A stretch of DNA of 64,000 bases from Acorus gramineus. Its lineage: Eukaryota > Streptophyta > Magnoliopsida > Acorales > Acoraceae. The position numbers and the translations under genes are program-made. The DNA lies in NCBI GenBank assembly GCA_030737835.1, contig JAUJYN010000031.1:682001-746000 (forward strand), in the 5' to 3' direction. Shown here piece after piece: positions 1-11,715 of the stretch. Under the pieces are notes generated by a model. That model had not been told where the DNA came from and searched no databases. It saw only the letters and a list, made by a program, of their open reading frames with translations. Every line of letters begins with the position of its first letter. The stretch's first letter is position 1.

Positions 1-1699
1 ATTTTGATGCTTGATTGGATGCGTCATCTGTGCAAATGTAGAAGAGTATTTAGAGTTGTTAATTTTAGACATAAAAGTCCAATTGGATTTCTATTAATTA
101 GAAAGATGGACTGTGTCCTTGCCACGTGCATGCATGCACCTCAGGCCATTTATATGTTTAGTTTGTTTGTAGGGTGGTAATTTCTGCATTCAGAATGGAA
201 CATGATCAATGAAGAGGTTTCTACATCAATAATGGGATGTTTGTCCACGTGAGATCGTGCAGAGACGTGAAGTGATGTTACCCGATAGTGGATGAATGTG
301 GAGACGGTTATGAGGAATGGTTCCCAGAACCTTCTGTCCCACCCCAACTACTTCCTCTATGAGTGCAAAAAAAACTATTACAAAGGGACATCAAATGCTC
401 ATCGAATGAGAGTGAAAAACAAATCTAAGGATCCACGTGGGAGTGTCAGGGATTTTGTCATATCCCGTGGATTTAGAGTGTGGAAATTAGATTGTCCTAG
501 ACTACTAGTGACCATTCACATCCAATTGGGCGTAAAATTTGTATGGCAACTGTAAGGAAGGACTACAACAAATTGACCATCTGCTGCATCATAATCAGGT
601 AAGTAAGATTCTGCGTCTGTGTGGATGTGCAAGCATGTTTGCATGGATTTGTAAATATAATATGGTTAAATATTTGTTATCCGGCTATGTGATTTGAATT
701 GTCACCACTCTTAGTATAGCTGAAGTTTCAAAAAATGTGTATTTAATTTTCATACAAGTCATATTCCAAAGCAAGAGAACCAAAATATCCAATTTTGTAA
801 TGCCTATCCAACTTGGAAAAAAAATAGCTTTGACCTCACAATCAATCTATTTACACCCATTACAACAAAGATAACGAAATTATAAGTGTTGCTTCAATTG
901 TCTAATTTCTAGGCTAGACAGAAAGAATCAAAGAAGAAATAAAAAAGAAGCCAAGACACAAAGCACAATATCTTAAGCCCATGTTGGGGTAGAAGAAAAG
1001 ATGCGAAATTGGGTGAAATAAGTTTTTTTTTTAAATGTTTGTTTGCAAGGAATAGGTGGGTATAACTATGTCAGTATGTGAGAATAAGCTGGTATATGAT
1101 TCTAAGTCCCCTTAGAATTGTGTTATTCCACTCAATCTATTCCACTAGTATAAGAGGGGCCCACATGTAAAATCATTATCCCATCTTATTCACCTCTTAT
1201 TCACAACTTATCCATGGTCAATCAAACAACAAAAAATTCATTATTAAGTTTTCCAATATAAATAACTAAAAACACAACCACAGATAAAATGACTTATTCC
1301 TTATCTATAGTAGAATAGTTATTTATCTCGGAATAACTTATGTCACTACCCAAACCGAGGCGACCAGTATTTGGTGGCTCTAATTTAAAGCTACTTTTTA
1401 GCCATCGTAACAGAACCATGTTCGAACCTCCAAAACAAAAAAACTATAACACAACACACGGATTTCAGAATATTCCGGAGAACCACGCAAATTGGGGAAA
1501 AAATCGCACGAGGAGAAATTTAAAAAATAAAAATCCCAATCTCTTGTTTTTACTGCTCCAGATCAAAGAATTAATCATTAGTTTCCCACTTTAGTTGACA
1601 TTACACCCTAAATAAATCATCACCGTAAACCCCAAAATCAAAAGATTTGACACCAAAAACAATCGCAGAATCAGAAGAAGAGGAAAGCGTAACACAATT
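1..1699. other. AT-rich stretch, no exon recognised; probably thioredoxin intron and/or repeat debris
   Basis: The minus strand downstream of the thioredoxin exon donor was read for the expected second exon (active-site CGPCK, the conserved PTF segment) and none was seen. The short ORFs here have no recognisable domain. Either the intron is longer than about 1.7 kb and continues outside the window, or the gene is broken. Confidence 0.5.
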
Positions 1700-1701
1700 A
1701 C

Positions 1702-2030
1702 CACTGAGTGTACATGTCGAGGACGACGACCTTGGAACCGGCGGCCTTGACGATGGGCCAGAACGTGTCCTTGTTCACCTCCGTGACCTTCCCGACCTCC
1801 ACCTCCACCGTCGTCGTTTCCATGCTCGAACACCTTATAACTAATGCTCCGCTTCCCGTCGTCTTCTTCTCCAAGCTCCAACTGCCCCTCAAAACCATAC
1901 TAGAAGGACAAGATTTGTTATTGCAGGGAACAAGAGATCGAGAACAAGAGAGAGACGACGATGATGATGATGATGCCCTCATTGTGGAGGAGGGAGTGTA
2001 AGATGAGAGGGTGATCTGAAGCGCCGCCAT
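1702..2030 (-). CDS. Thioredoxin F-type, chloroplastic, exon 1 (partial gene)
   Basis: The 109 codons plus 2 nt start at the ATG on the minus strand at 2030. Residues 1 to about 65 are Ser/Thr/Arg-rich with few acidic residues, as in a chloroplast transit peptide. The following segment (VEVEVGKVTEVNKDTFWPIV, then KVVVLDMYTQW) matches the start of the mature thioredoxin fold of plant F-type thioredoxins, which reduce Calvin-cycle enzymes in the stroma using electrons from ferredoxin-thioredoxin reductase. The ORF runs into a stop directly after TQW, at a good donor (CAGTG|GTAATT, GT at 1701-1700). The catalytic CGPC should therefore open exon 2, which is not visible at lower coordinates. The call is firm for the exon. 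Whether the gene is intact cannot be decided here. Confidence 0.88.
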
Positions 2031-2098
2031 TAGAGGAGTAGCGGATGATGATGATGTTATTGCTAGGCCCCCAAATTAAATGGAAAAGAATTGATTGC

Positions 2099-2115
2099 AG
2101 AGAGAGAGAGAGAGA
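2099..2115. repeat. (GA)n microsatellite in the thioredoxin 5' leader
   Basis: An uninterrupted AG dinucleotide run about 70 bp upstream of the thioredoxin ATG; it reads as a CT run on the sense strand. CT-rich leaders are common in plant genes. Confidence 0.8.
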
Positions 2116-2230
2116 GGAAGCTCGGGTCCTTTTATTTGCAGGAGCGGAGGAATCTATGACTCCGCACATGGAGGATATTCTCGTCAAATTATTTTAAACA
2201 CTCAGCTCATTTACAGCTTCATTAAAGCAT

Positions 2231-2434
2231 GAGATCAGATTTTATGGGTAAAAAAAAAACAGGTTAATTTTCAGTGACAGCCAATAAAAATTATCACATA
2301 AAATGTAAGAGTTCATTTAAAATGTAAGAGTACATTTTAAAAAAAGAACATAATTTTTTATAGTAATTACATCACAGCCTCTTATTGGTTGTCACAAAAA
2401 ATTCATGTGTGTTCGATATAAAAAATCTGATCCC
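2231..2434. mobile_element. Small inverted-repeat element (MITE-like) upstream of the thioredoxin gene
   Basis: The left end (GAGATCAGATTTTATG...) and the reverse complement of the right end (GGGATCAGATTTTTTAT...) form imperfect terminal inverted repeats. Similarity continues inwards through GTGACAGCCAATAA against GTGACAACCAATAA. The element is about 200 bp, non-coding, about 200 bp upstream of the thioredoxin start. No clean target-site duplication was identified, so the family is unassigned. Confidence 0.5.
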
Positions 2435-3248
2435 TTCATTATATCTATGTACACCTTTTTTTTTAAAATAAATTTATTTCTATCACTTTTAATGAGTTAC
2501 AAAACTGAATAGAAGATGAATAGAAATAAAAAGAGAAATAATAAAAAAAGGAGCTCCAAAATGCTCTCGAGTGAAGGGATATCTAAGAATTTTTAGTAGA
2601 TGGGTTATCTATCGATCAACTCCCTTCAATCCTTACTCGAAAACACACTAGTTGGCAATCAAAAGATATCTCGGATCACAACAATATCCTAGCTCCAGCT
2701 ATACCGAGTATATCTTGTTAGTTGTATGAACTTAGGTAAATATCTCGTTAGAAATTTTTTACGTGTTAATATATATTTTGGATTAATTTGACATTCATTC
2801 TCATATTCATATGTTATAACACTCAAGAAAAATACTTTTAAAATCCTTATTTCTTATGTTCAGTATATTCTAGATTAAATTTTTGAAAAAAAATAATTCT
2901 ACTTATCCTTCACTTTTTGTAGAAATTTGTTTTGAAGAAACAAAAAGATGCAGGCTGTATTTGGGCCTGAAAACGGTCTACATTTTCCAATTACTAAGGC
3001 CAGCTAAAATGTTCTTCCTGATTAATAAGATTTCGATCCACCACAAAACGTCTGGGAAAAAAATCAAATGATTTGAATCTTGAATCAAAAGGCATATATG
3101 CAGTGTATTTGAAACATATTTATATGTCATAAAAATATATTTTTAAAGAGGTGCTAATGAATAATTGGTCAGTGCATACTGACCTCAATTTTTTCTGACA
3201 TTTGATGTCCACATAAAAAAGAAAAACCAGAAAAAAAAATGAGAGGCG
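2435..3248. other. AT-rich intergenic DNA, no gene seen
   Basis: Only short ORFs without domain features. No RNA gene or clear repeat was recognised. Confidence 0.5.
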
Positions 3249-3672
3249 TCAGCTCGCCTAAAGTGAATATGCTGAGTTGGAACTGATGGAATGAGCCTCC
3301 GTGTTCCGCAAGCTCACGGCGAATTTTAAATACAGCCAGGCATTTGATTTTGAAATGGGTCCCCCAATCTTGGCATCTTACGCAAATAGTCGAAGAGCAT
3401 GATAATATAAATTGTTCCTTCGGAACAGTGATGTGATATTGGGGGGCCAACCACTGGAGGGACAGATGGATGGAGGTGTGTGTATTGTGTTATGTGTGGC
3501 TAACTGGTCAAGTGGTCGTAGATTGAAAAAACTGGTCATAGATTTTAGTTGATATTTGAGAGTGGTATTTGAAAAGTCTTTGGTGAAGATAAAGATGTAG
3601 TTTTTACTTCAATACTAGAAGGGTATTTATGTCTTTTTGCATAAAGAGTGAGGTGGTGGTAGAGATGGAATA
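3249..3672. repeat. Dispersed direct repeat, copy A
   Basis: About 420 bp sharing long blocks with 4341-4784: 'gagttggaactgatggaatg', 'tcccccaatcttggcatct', 'atgtgatattggggg', 'gtgttatgtgtggctaactg', and further on 'agtctttggtgaagataa'. The two copies are diverged and lie about 1.1 kb apart. No protein is recognisable in either. Confidence 0.75.
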
Positions 3673-3827
3673 AATGGAAACAGATCTGCTACTCATGCCT
3701 CAATTTTTAAGTTCAATTTGGTGATATTTTTTTTAATGGTTGTCTATTTCTTCTTTATAAAAAGTTAAAAAAATAAAAGGTAACATCATCATTTATTTAA
3801 TGTTCAACGCTCTTCTCCTCCCGAAAC

Positions 3828-4211
3828 CAATGTTTTAAAAATCTTTTCTAAGCCCCGATCAATCCCCCGTTTAATCATAGGCGGTCCTTGTCCGCAACGC
3901 TTAGTGCATAGTCATTTTTTCAATTAATCCTTATTTGACTAATAAGATATTAAGTTACATTACATATTATATACCTGTTAATTAATTTTTTTATGCTATT
4001 CTATTATGTTTATATTATTAATTTTATTTTAATGTTACTTTATTATTATTTTGTAGTCTAAAATTATGATTTATATAATATGTACATGCATACGAATTAT
4101 ATTTATATCCTAAAAAGTGATTGAGTAATCCCGATTAATTCTCGTCTAGTCTATTAATCCATAGTCTCTCTTGAACTGTCCCATTAGCGTCTAGCACTTT
4201 TTAAAACATTG
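3828..4211. mobile_element. hAT-type MITE
   Basis: A 384-bp non-coding element with perfect 14-bp terminal inverted repeats (CAATGTTTTAAAAA). It is flanked by near-identical 8-bp direct repeats, cccgaaac on the left (3820-3827) and cccgaaat on the right (4212-4219). An 8-bp duplication is the hAT hallmark. It lies between the two copies of the 420-bp direct repeat. Confidence 0.7.
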
Positions 4212-4340
4212 CCCGAAATATATCTCATCTTTTTTAAAAAAAAATTTAATTATTTTTTAAAATGATAAGTATTATCATTAAGTAGATGTAATTCAAAAAT
4301 ATCTGAATACAATTAGAGGAATAGAAGACAATAAAAATGT

Positions 4341-4784
4341 AAGCTCGCCTAGAGTGAATACGCTGAGTTGGAACTGATGGAATGAGCATCTGTGTTCCGC
4401 AGGCTCACGGTGAAATTTTAATACAGCCATGCATTTGATTTTGAAAAAGGTCCCCCAATCTTGGCATCTCACGTAAAGTATTTTAGTGATAATATAACGT
4501 GTTCCTCCGGAACAATGATGTGATATTGGGGGCCGACTATTGCAGGGACAGATGGACGGAGGTATGTGTAGTGTGTTATGTGTGGCTAACTGGTCATGTA
4601 TTTTAGTGGATATATTTGAGAGTGGTGTTATGTGTGGCTAACTGGTCATGTATTTTAGTGGATATATTTGAGAGTGGTGTTTGAAGTCTTTGGTGAAGAT
4701 AAGGTTGAGATTTTCACTACAGTACTGGAAGAGTATTTATTTTTTTTGGCATGCAGAAGGAGGTGGTGGTACAGATGGAACAAG
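4341..4784. repeat. Dispersed direct repeat, copy B, with an internal 52-bp tandem duplication
   Basis: Diverged second copy of the 3249-3672 segment. It contains a further tandem duplication of 52 bp (units starting at 4573 and 4625, each beginning gtgttatgtgtggc) that copy A lacks. Confidence 0.75.
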
Positions 4785-5967
4785 GCCATCTTTTTTCTTT
4801 TTTTAACGTCGGAGGGATCTTCATTATTCGGGGATCTTATAGAAAATTCTATTAAATTTTTATCAACAAACATATAAGTTAGTCAGTGTTAAGACTCAAA
4901 TCAAAGATCTATCCTCAACACAAGGAAGTCTTCAACCATTGTGCTATGATAATTGAAGACTAATAATGCTATTTAAATTTATAGATTATAGATTATAACT
5001 TTTCTGATAAATAGTTGATATGTTTGTTGTAGTTGTTTAAAAGCAGACAATAATCTATGTTTGTTAGAACAAGTTGTAAAATAACTTTTTATTTTGCTAT
5101 TGTCAAAAATACCCCTTTAAGCTTTAGAAGTAAACCAACTATTTATATTTGATAAAAAGTTGGTTTTTACATTTAAAATTAATTTTACAAATATTTAAAA
5201 GAAAATTAACATAACATAAAAAATAGCTCAAATTCGCTACAATATTTTTTAAATATTACATTCCAAAATTTCAACAAACTATGTGACAATTAGAATTATA
5301 AAATAATTTTTTGATTATGTATTATATGTAATAGTAAAAAAATTGAGAAGATGAAATAAGGTTGGGTGATTTTTAGTGTAATAATAAAAAAATAGATATA
5401 CATATATATTATTAGTAAAAAGATTAGGGTATGAGTGTCCAAAATAAAATTTATTTAAAGCATTTTATAAGCTTTAATCTTAAAAACATCTATTTCTTAG
5501 CTTACATATTATGACTTTTTAAGTTATTTTTCACTTAAATTAGCTTCAATAAGTTTAAACAAACATGCAACAATAACTTATTTTAAGCTAAAAGCTATAT
5601 AGCTTACAAGTTTTAACAAGCATGTATTAAATAGAAACCACACCCTAACTCAATATCCCGTTGAGACAAGTCTACTGTTGAGTCAAACCTGATCCATCCC
5701 AACCCAATAAAGATATAATACGAATTTACAAAACTTGTCCCATCTTGTTTTACCTCGTTTAAATCATTTATAAAATTCAACGTTAATATGTGATATATAA
5801 ATAAATTAACTTTATTATATATTAGTATTTACTACAATCAATAAACTACCCAAGTATGTATTAAGTAATTTTATATAGAAAAAGAGAATGTCCACGTCAT
5901 GGACAATCTGCACTTGTTTTAATTTTGAGTGCTGTTACACACAGTTTTTTTCTCAGTAAAAAATACA
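4785..5967. other. AT-rich intergenic DNA, no gene seen
   Basis: Very AT-rich, short ORFs only. Possible old transposon remnants, but no boundaries could be defined. Confidence 0.45.
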
Positions 5968-5974
5968 CTCATAT

Positions 5975-8233
5975 TGTCACGCCCCAGGGCCGGCCGACCC
6001 CGGGACGCGGTAGGTGTATATATGATATCAGTAACAAGAGTTCAATAACATACTCACACAACAACTAAAATGACAACACAGACAAAAGCAGGGCTGACAT
6101 GATATATACACCAAATGCGGAAGCTAAAAGACTGAATCTGTAATCAAAACATACTACAGACTTGATACATAATCATATGTCCTGTGAGAGCCAATATATA
6201 TACAAAGACGTCCAAATACAACACAAACGCGTGCCCAAGCACGGAAAATAATACATACAAGCACAAGGGATGCTGATAGCCTCTGATACTCGCGGGACGT
6301 GGCGCTACTCCGCTACTGATGAAGTCCCTCGGGGAGCTCCTCCTCCAGATCCGACTCAGATGACACTGGAGAAAAATATTATGCGAGGGGTGAGCCACAC
6401 GCTCAGTGAACAGCACCACCCATGCATCACAATTTATATTAACCAAAACCAGTTATCATTAATCCACAAACACATTACACAAGCCACAAAATGGCAACAA
6501 CTCCACAACCCAGTGGGTCGCTACCACCAACCTACTACACCCTCACCCTCACCCTCACTGGGTGACCAAGGATATTGGGACTAACCACACCAATCCAGCA
6601 GGTCGCTATCGCCAACCTACTACACCCTCACCCTCACCCCTCAACAGGAGTGACATAGGATATTGGGACTGACAATCATCCATAGACAAATCCAGCGGGT
6701 CGCTACCGCCACCCGCTACACCCTCACCCTCACCCTCACTGGGTGACCAAGGATATTGGGACTTACAATCCAGTGGGTCGCCACATCGCCGGCCCACCAT
6801 ACCCTCACCCTCACCCTCCAATAGGTGACTTAGGCTCTTGGGACTGACTAGGCTGTTGGTCACCCTTGGTCCACCGATAGTCTCTCCCCACTCCGTAGGT
6901 CGTTTGGCCACTCCCACTTTCAGCACAGTCCTTCTACCAAATCAGGAGGCGCCTACTGATGGGAGCCCCTGCACGGGACGACCTTTCCAACGCCGGGGTA
7001 GTCTCTAAAGGATCCAACGAAGGGAACAGAACAGCCTATCCATCGCATATGATCCACTCGGATCCGCAGACAACACCTCCTATCAACTCTAATGTCCTGA
7101 ATTCCTCAGAATTCCTCCAGGGCGCATAACCAAGATACGGGGAACATGCATAAAAGTTATAACAAGGTTGGAATATTAACGGGGAAAGAATCCTTGGGAG
7201 GGCAGCGTGAGGTCCCGATATAGGACATCCCGACAACCAAACAAGGAACACGGAGTACCCTAGCCCGGGTCTCACCGCTGTCCTCGCGAGGCCCCTCCCC
7301 TATGATATTCACTAAAACAGGCTAATAATCACATGCTCGCATTTTATTTAAATAAATAAACTAAATGGGAACATGCATCGGTCGGGGCTTTCCTAGCATG
7401 GAAACATGATAACAAGGTGCATGGCTCTTACACGGGTCCTAAGGGTATAAGTCCCTAGCATACAAATCTAGGGTGGCATGCATACTACAGATTATCATGC
7501 TTTCATAGCTTTTCATATTAAACAGGTTAATATTTACTATGGTGCCCCAGGGGAGGATGGTACACGCTCAAGTGCATGTCACGCCTCCCTACTGGGTTGG
7601 ATCGTCCCACTCACCGAAAGTCGGGTCGTCGCGCGACCGTCCATCAAGATCAAGGGAAGGAAGGGAAGTTCGGTTGCTCTCCACGCACCGAAACCTCTCC
7701 CAAAAGGCTTCCAACGCCCAGATCTACTCCCACCTCCGAAATGGCCCAAATCAGGGAAGAAAAGAGGGGGGATGGAGGGGCAAAACTCGCCGGAATTCGA
7801 ATTTGAAAGCACCGGGGTGTAGACCCGATCTACACTTCCTATGCTTTAGGTTTTAAGCTTTGAGGGCTCTAGGGGGCTCAAATCAAAGAAAAAGAGAGAG
7901 GGGAGAGAGAGATTTCATTTGGTAGGGATGATGAATAGTGCCACTCAAAAATTAGATTTCATTTATATGGACGAATCACTTAAAATACCCGGATACGCCC
8001 CGGAACTGTGAAATTTCAGAAACGTTACCGGAATTCGATGAAATTTTCGTGAGAGGCCTAAAATGGCACCAAGACACCAAATATGCAGTTAGATTTTCAA
8101 TCGGAGTCCTCTAACTCAGGACGATAGCTAACAGTCCAAAAATTAGCGGTTCCGATCGAAAATCGAAAAAAAATGAAAAACTGTCAGAACGCTCCAACGG
8201 TTACCAGCAGGCTAAAAGTGACACATATATACA
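5975..8233 (-). mobile_element. Solo LTR (copy L1) of a Ty3/gypsy-type retrotransposon, intronless form
   Basis: Minus-oriented LTR. On the plus strand it runs from TGTCACGCCCC (complement of the LTR end GGGGCGTGACA) to ...ATATATACA (complement of the LTR start). A perfect 7-bp direct repeat, ctcatat, flanks both sides (5968-5974 and 8234-8240). No internal region is attached. It differs from the sister LTRs in that the GC-rich segment found between conserved GTAAG and TTGCAG sites is absent. The flanks are joined at 7650/7651 exactly where splicing would join them (sense ...CCCTTG|ATCTTGATGG...). All ORFs in it are LTR shadows. Confidence 0.85.
6500..6835. repeat. LTR-internal tandem repeats with (CCCTCA)n, about 4 units
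   Basis: Units of roughly 75-110 bp, each with a 'ccctcaccctcaccct' tract followed by 'aggatattgggact' and 'gggtcgc'. The same array occurs with other copy numbers in the sister LTRs. Confidence 0.8.
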
Positions 8234-8480
8234 CTCATATATACCACTTTAGAAATCCAGTGAAGCATATATCTAGTTAAATGTTGTATATACCACATTA
8301 AATATTTTTTTACACTTACTAAAAATGGGTTCATTCAATTCGAAATGGAACGATATACACTTTTTATCAAAGCATATACCTCATTAAATGATGTTTACTA
8401 TTTTTTTTAAAATGAAAACATGTGAGGTATGAGTTTTGATTGGTAAATGTGACTGAGTCTAAAATTTTCCTTTAATTTTT

Positions 8481-9856
8481 GAGAAGAGTCCTGCTACACA
8501 GCCTTATGAGGTGTCTTTTTCACATTGGTTACTTGTTTGACTTTTAAAAAAATGTTAAAAGGCAAAATACAATATTACCCTAATTTAAAGCCCACGTTTT
8601 CCTCCCCCATTAAACCCATCTCCACCTTTTTCCGAAAAACATATCAGCATATTCAATCCATTTCAGGAAACTTAGTTTTTTCAAATCCAATTCAAAGTAA
8701 AAAAAAAAAAAAAATCATTCATTACATTTGTGAAAACAAAACCAAAATTAAATCATCTAGGGTTTTTTAAAAGGAAACTAAAAAACGAAATCATTCAAAA
8801 AACCCATTTCATCAAAAACACTGAAAAAGGTAGAATATTTGCTCATTCAATTAGAAAATGATGGCGACAAAGAATAATCAACATTTTAATTTTTAGTTAA
8901 ACGTTGTTGTTAATTTGATGATTATTCGATTTCAATCATCAGACAAAGTATTTACGATGGATGCAATGTTTTTTTTTATATAAATTTATAAATGAAATAT
9001 AAATCACGGTATAAAACTAGAGTTCAGAAGAAAAGTCAGTTACATTAAGAAAATGTAACTTAATTTCAATAATAAATTGCTTTAAAAGTGAGTTACATTT
9101 GTAAATATAATTGACTTTTGTTATATGTAAAGTAATTATTAAAAGTTAGTAACATTCACAAATGTAACTGACTTCCCGAAATAATGCATACATGTTCAGA
9201 TTAAATTAACATGTCACCGACTTGTGAAAATAATGTATATAAGTCTAAAATAATAGTTTGAAATGTAACTAACATTCAAATATTACACAACTCATACTAA
9301 TGTAAAATAATTTAAGATGAAACGCCACAGTCAAGAAAATATAGTAATAAAGGCTAGATCAAAGGCTGTCAGGTTTAACATCTAGTATTAAATTTAATAA
9401 AAAAAATTGTAACAAATGCAAAACAAGTGATGAGAACCGAAATACAAAATTCTGTTTTAGGTGAAGAAGAAAAAGAAGCCGCATACAGTATGGGCAGACG
9501 CTAGAGACATGCCACATATATTTTTCATTGTGTAATGCAATAGAGAGATGACTATTAATTGCCAAAAATTATGGAATTTGATCCTCCATATCTAGCTAAT
9601 CATATATCACATATGACTTAAAAAAACAATCCACCAAAACAATCCACCGTCCATTCAAAAAACTTAAATCCATTCAAATCTTTACAATAATAAACCATAT
9701 TTTATAAAATCATGCTACATTAGCGATAATTATAACGGACTCCTTGATTATGATAATAGTTATCGAAAAAGACAGAAAGTGTAAAACATGTATTAACACT
9801 TGTGCCACCTCATGGGGATTATATTGGGGCCTATAAGATGGGGCCTGAGAATCATT
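8481..9856. mobile_element. Probable MULE-type non-autonomous element (same family as 26440-29345)
   Basis: The right end (9805-9856) carries 'ccacctcatggggattatattggggcc' and '...gcctgagaatcattatt', closely matching the right end of the 26440-29345 element. The left part (from about 8505: gaggtg, cacattggttac, ttgtttgactttt, aatattaccct) matches that element's left subterminal region in the same order. The interior is AT-rich with degenerate repeats containing 'gttacatt' and 'aatgtaact' and has no protein. The exact left end and target duplication are uncertain. Confidence 0.42.
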
Positions 9857-10561
9857 ATTTTTTTAGGAAAAATTAATTTAAGGTCCCTAGGGATACCTCT
9901 GCAATAACAATAGGTCCCTTGATTTTTTCTTATTTTCTTTAAGTCCCTAAGTGGTTGAGAAATTTCATTTTTGGTGTGTTTTTCCCGTTATACCCCCCAA
10001 TCCCTCTATTCTCTCTCCCCCATCAAAATCCATTCATTTTTCCCTCAAAACACTTCCTCTCCCTTCCCTACCATCACCCAAACCCTAATCTCCTATCCAT
10101 ACCTCATATTGTACACAAAGACCTCCGATCACCTCCATTCTCGTTGGTGGCTACATCCTCGAACTCCTTTCACCATCTGCACCCGCGAGAAACCAACGCT
10201 GAAGACCATCGACAGCGACGATTCCGACTGCAAAGAGAATCCATGGTGAGAAATCTGGCTCCAAATACCATCGACGGTTATGATTCTGATGGCTAAGAGA
10301 ATCCACGGTGAGAGCTTAAATGCTTACATGTACACTAATTTTCTTCCCTTAGACTCTTGAAGACAATGAAATTTATGTTTAGTCTGTTTGATTGTATAAG
10401 AAGATGGTTCTGTGTCTTCTCTCTAAAATATAGTTTTCATTGGTAATCTTTGAAGATACATTGATATTCTTTCTATGTACACCCTAATTTATTTTTTTGA
10501 CTATGTAGCCCTACACCCAGGTGACATGCCTTGTTTATTTAAACCTATTTGAAATGTTTAT

Positions 10562-11075
10562 TGTTTATGCCCTTTGGATGTTTGATTGGCAATGGTAAAT
10601 GTGATATTTATATCTCATCCACTGTACATTGTTAGTCTTCATATGTGTACCCTTATGTATTCTTTTGATTGTGTATCCCCTAACCCTATGGAATGTTATC
10701 TAAACCTAGATTACAGTAGGTTTGTTTATGGAGGTTTGATTGGCCTTAAAAAATTTGGCAATAGAAAATGTTGGTTGTTTATAATTACACTGTTTTTGTA
10801 CACTGGTTTTCTTCATATGTATACCCTTATTTACACCCTAATTTATTCTTTTGATTGTGTAGCCTTAGCCCCAGGTGACCATCCTTTATTTCTGTCTATA
10901 CTTATTTGAAATGTTTATTTTTTATGCCCCATAGTTGTTTGATTGACAATGGTAAATGTGAGATTTATGAGATATCTCATCCACTGTGCACCCTTATGCA
11001 TTCTCGTCATTGTGTATCTCCAATCCTAGGTTACTATGAAATTTTATCTAAACTTAGATTACATGTAGGTTTGAT
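10562..11075. repeat. Direct repeat within the MULE-type element
   Basis: Two diverged copies about 360 bp apart, starting near 10562 and 10920. Each contains 'tttatgcccc/t', 'tgtttgattg-caatggtaaatgtga', 'atctcatccactgt', and later 'tctaaac-tagattaca'. Non-coding. Confidence 0.6.
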
Positions 11076-11639
11076 CTGACTCATTTCATCTCCAATGTTG
11101 AAGACTGGCCAATCGTAAGAGATGACCAATGTCACGCCCCAGGGCGGCCGTCCCCAGGACGCGGCAAGTGTATATATGATATCAGCAGTCAATACAGGAA
11201 GTCAATAACATACTCTAACAACATCCAAAATGGCAACACAGACAACAAAGGGGCTGACATGATATATACACAAATAGCGGAAGCTAAAAGACTGAATCTG
11301 TAATTTAAAAACATATTACAGACTCGATACATAATCAACTGTCCCGTGAGAGCTAATATACACAAACACATCCCAATATAATACAAATGAGTGCCCAACC
11401 ACAGAATATAATACATACAAATAAAAAAGGGATGCTGATGGCCTCTAACACTCGCGGAAATGTGGCGCTACACCGCTACTGCTGAGGTCCCTCGGGGAGC
11501 TCTTCCTCCTGATCCGATTCAGATAACACTGGAGAAAAATATATGCGAGGGGTGAGCCACACGCTCAGTGAATAGCACAACCCATGCATCACAATTTATA
11601 TTAACCACAAATAAATAAACAAGCCTCAAAGTGGCAGGA

Positions 11640-11715
11640 ACTACACAATCCAGTGGGTCGCTACATCGCCGACCCACCACACCCTCACCCTCACCCCTCA
11701 ATAGGTGACATAGGA
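11640..11715. repeat. Single copy of the LTR (CCCTCA)n unit in L2
   Basis: One unit of the array seen in the other LTRs: 'caccctcaccctcacccctc' with the neighbouring 'aggatattgggactgac'. Confidence 0.7.

Noticed and set aside
1591..1881. Other frames overlapping the thioredoxin exon on both strands
   Set aside because: Shadows of the real exon; low-complexity Gly/Asp/Arg content from the same bases.
6500..6835. Regular repeats as a CRISPR array or telomere repeat
   Set aside because: Units and spacers are both repeated, lie in LTRs at several loci, and GGGTGA is not the plant telomere unit (TTTAGGG). This is a plant genome.
9955..10296. 113-aa proline-rich frame near the left end of the MULE-type element as a host gene
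   Set aside because: Its Ser/Pro/His-rich product has no domain, it sits in the subterminal region of the transposon, and the other end shows a similar proline-rich frame.
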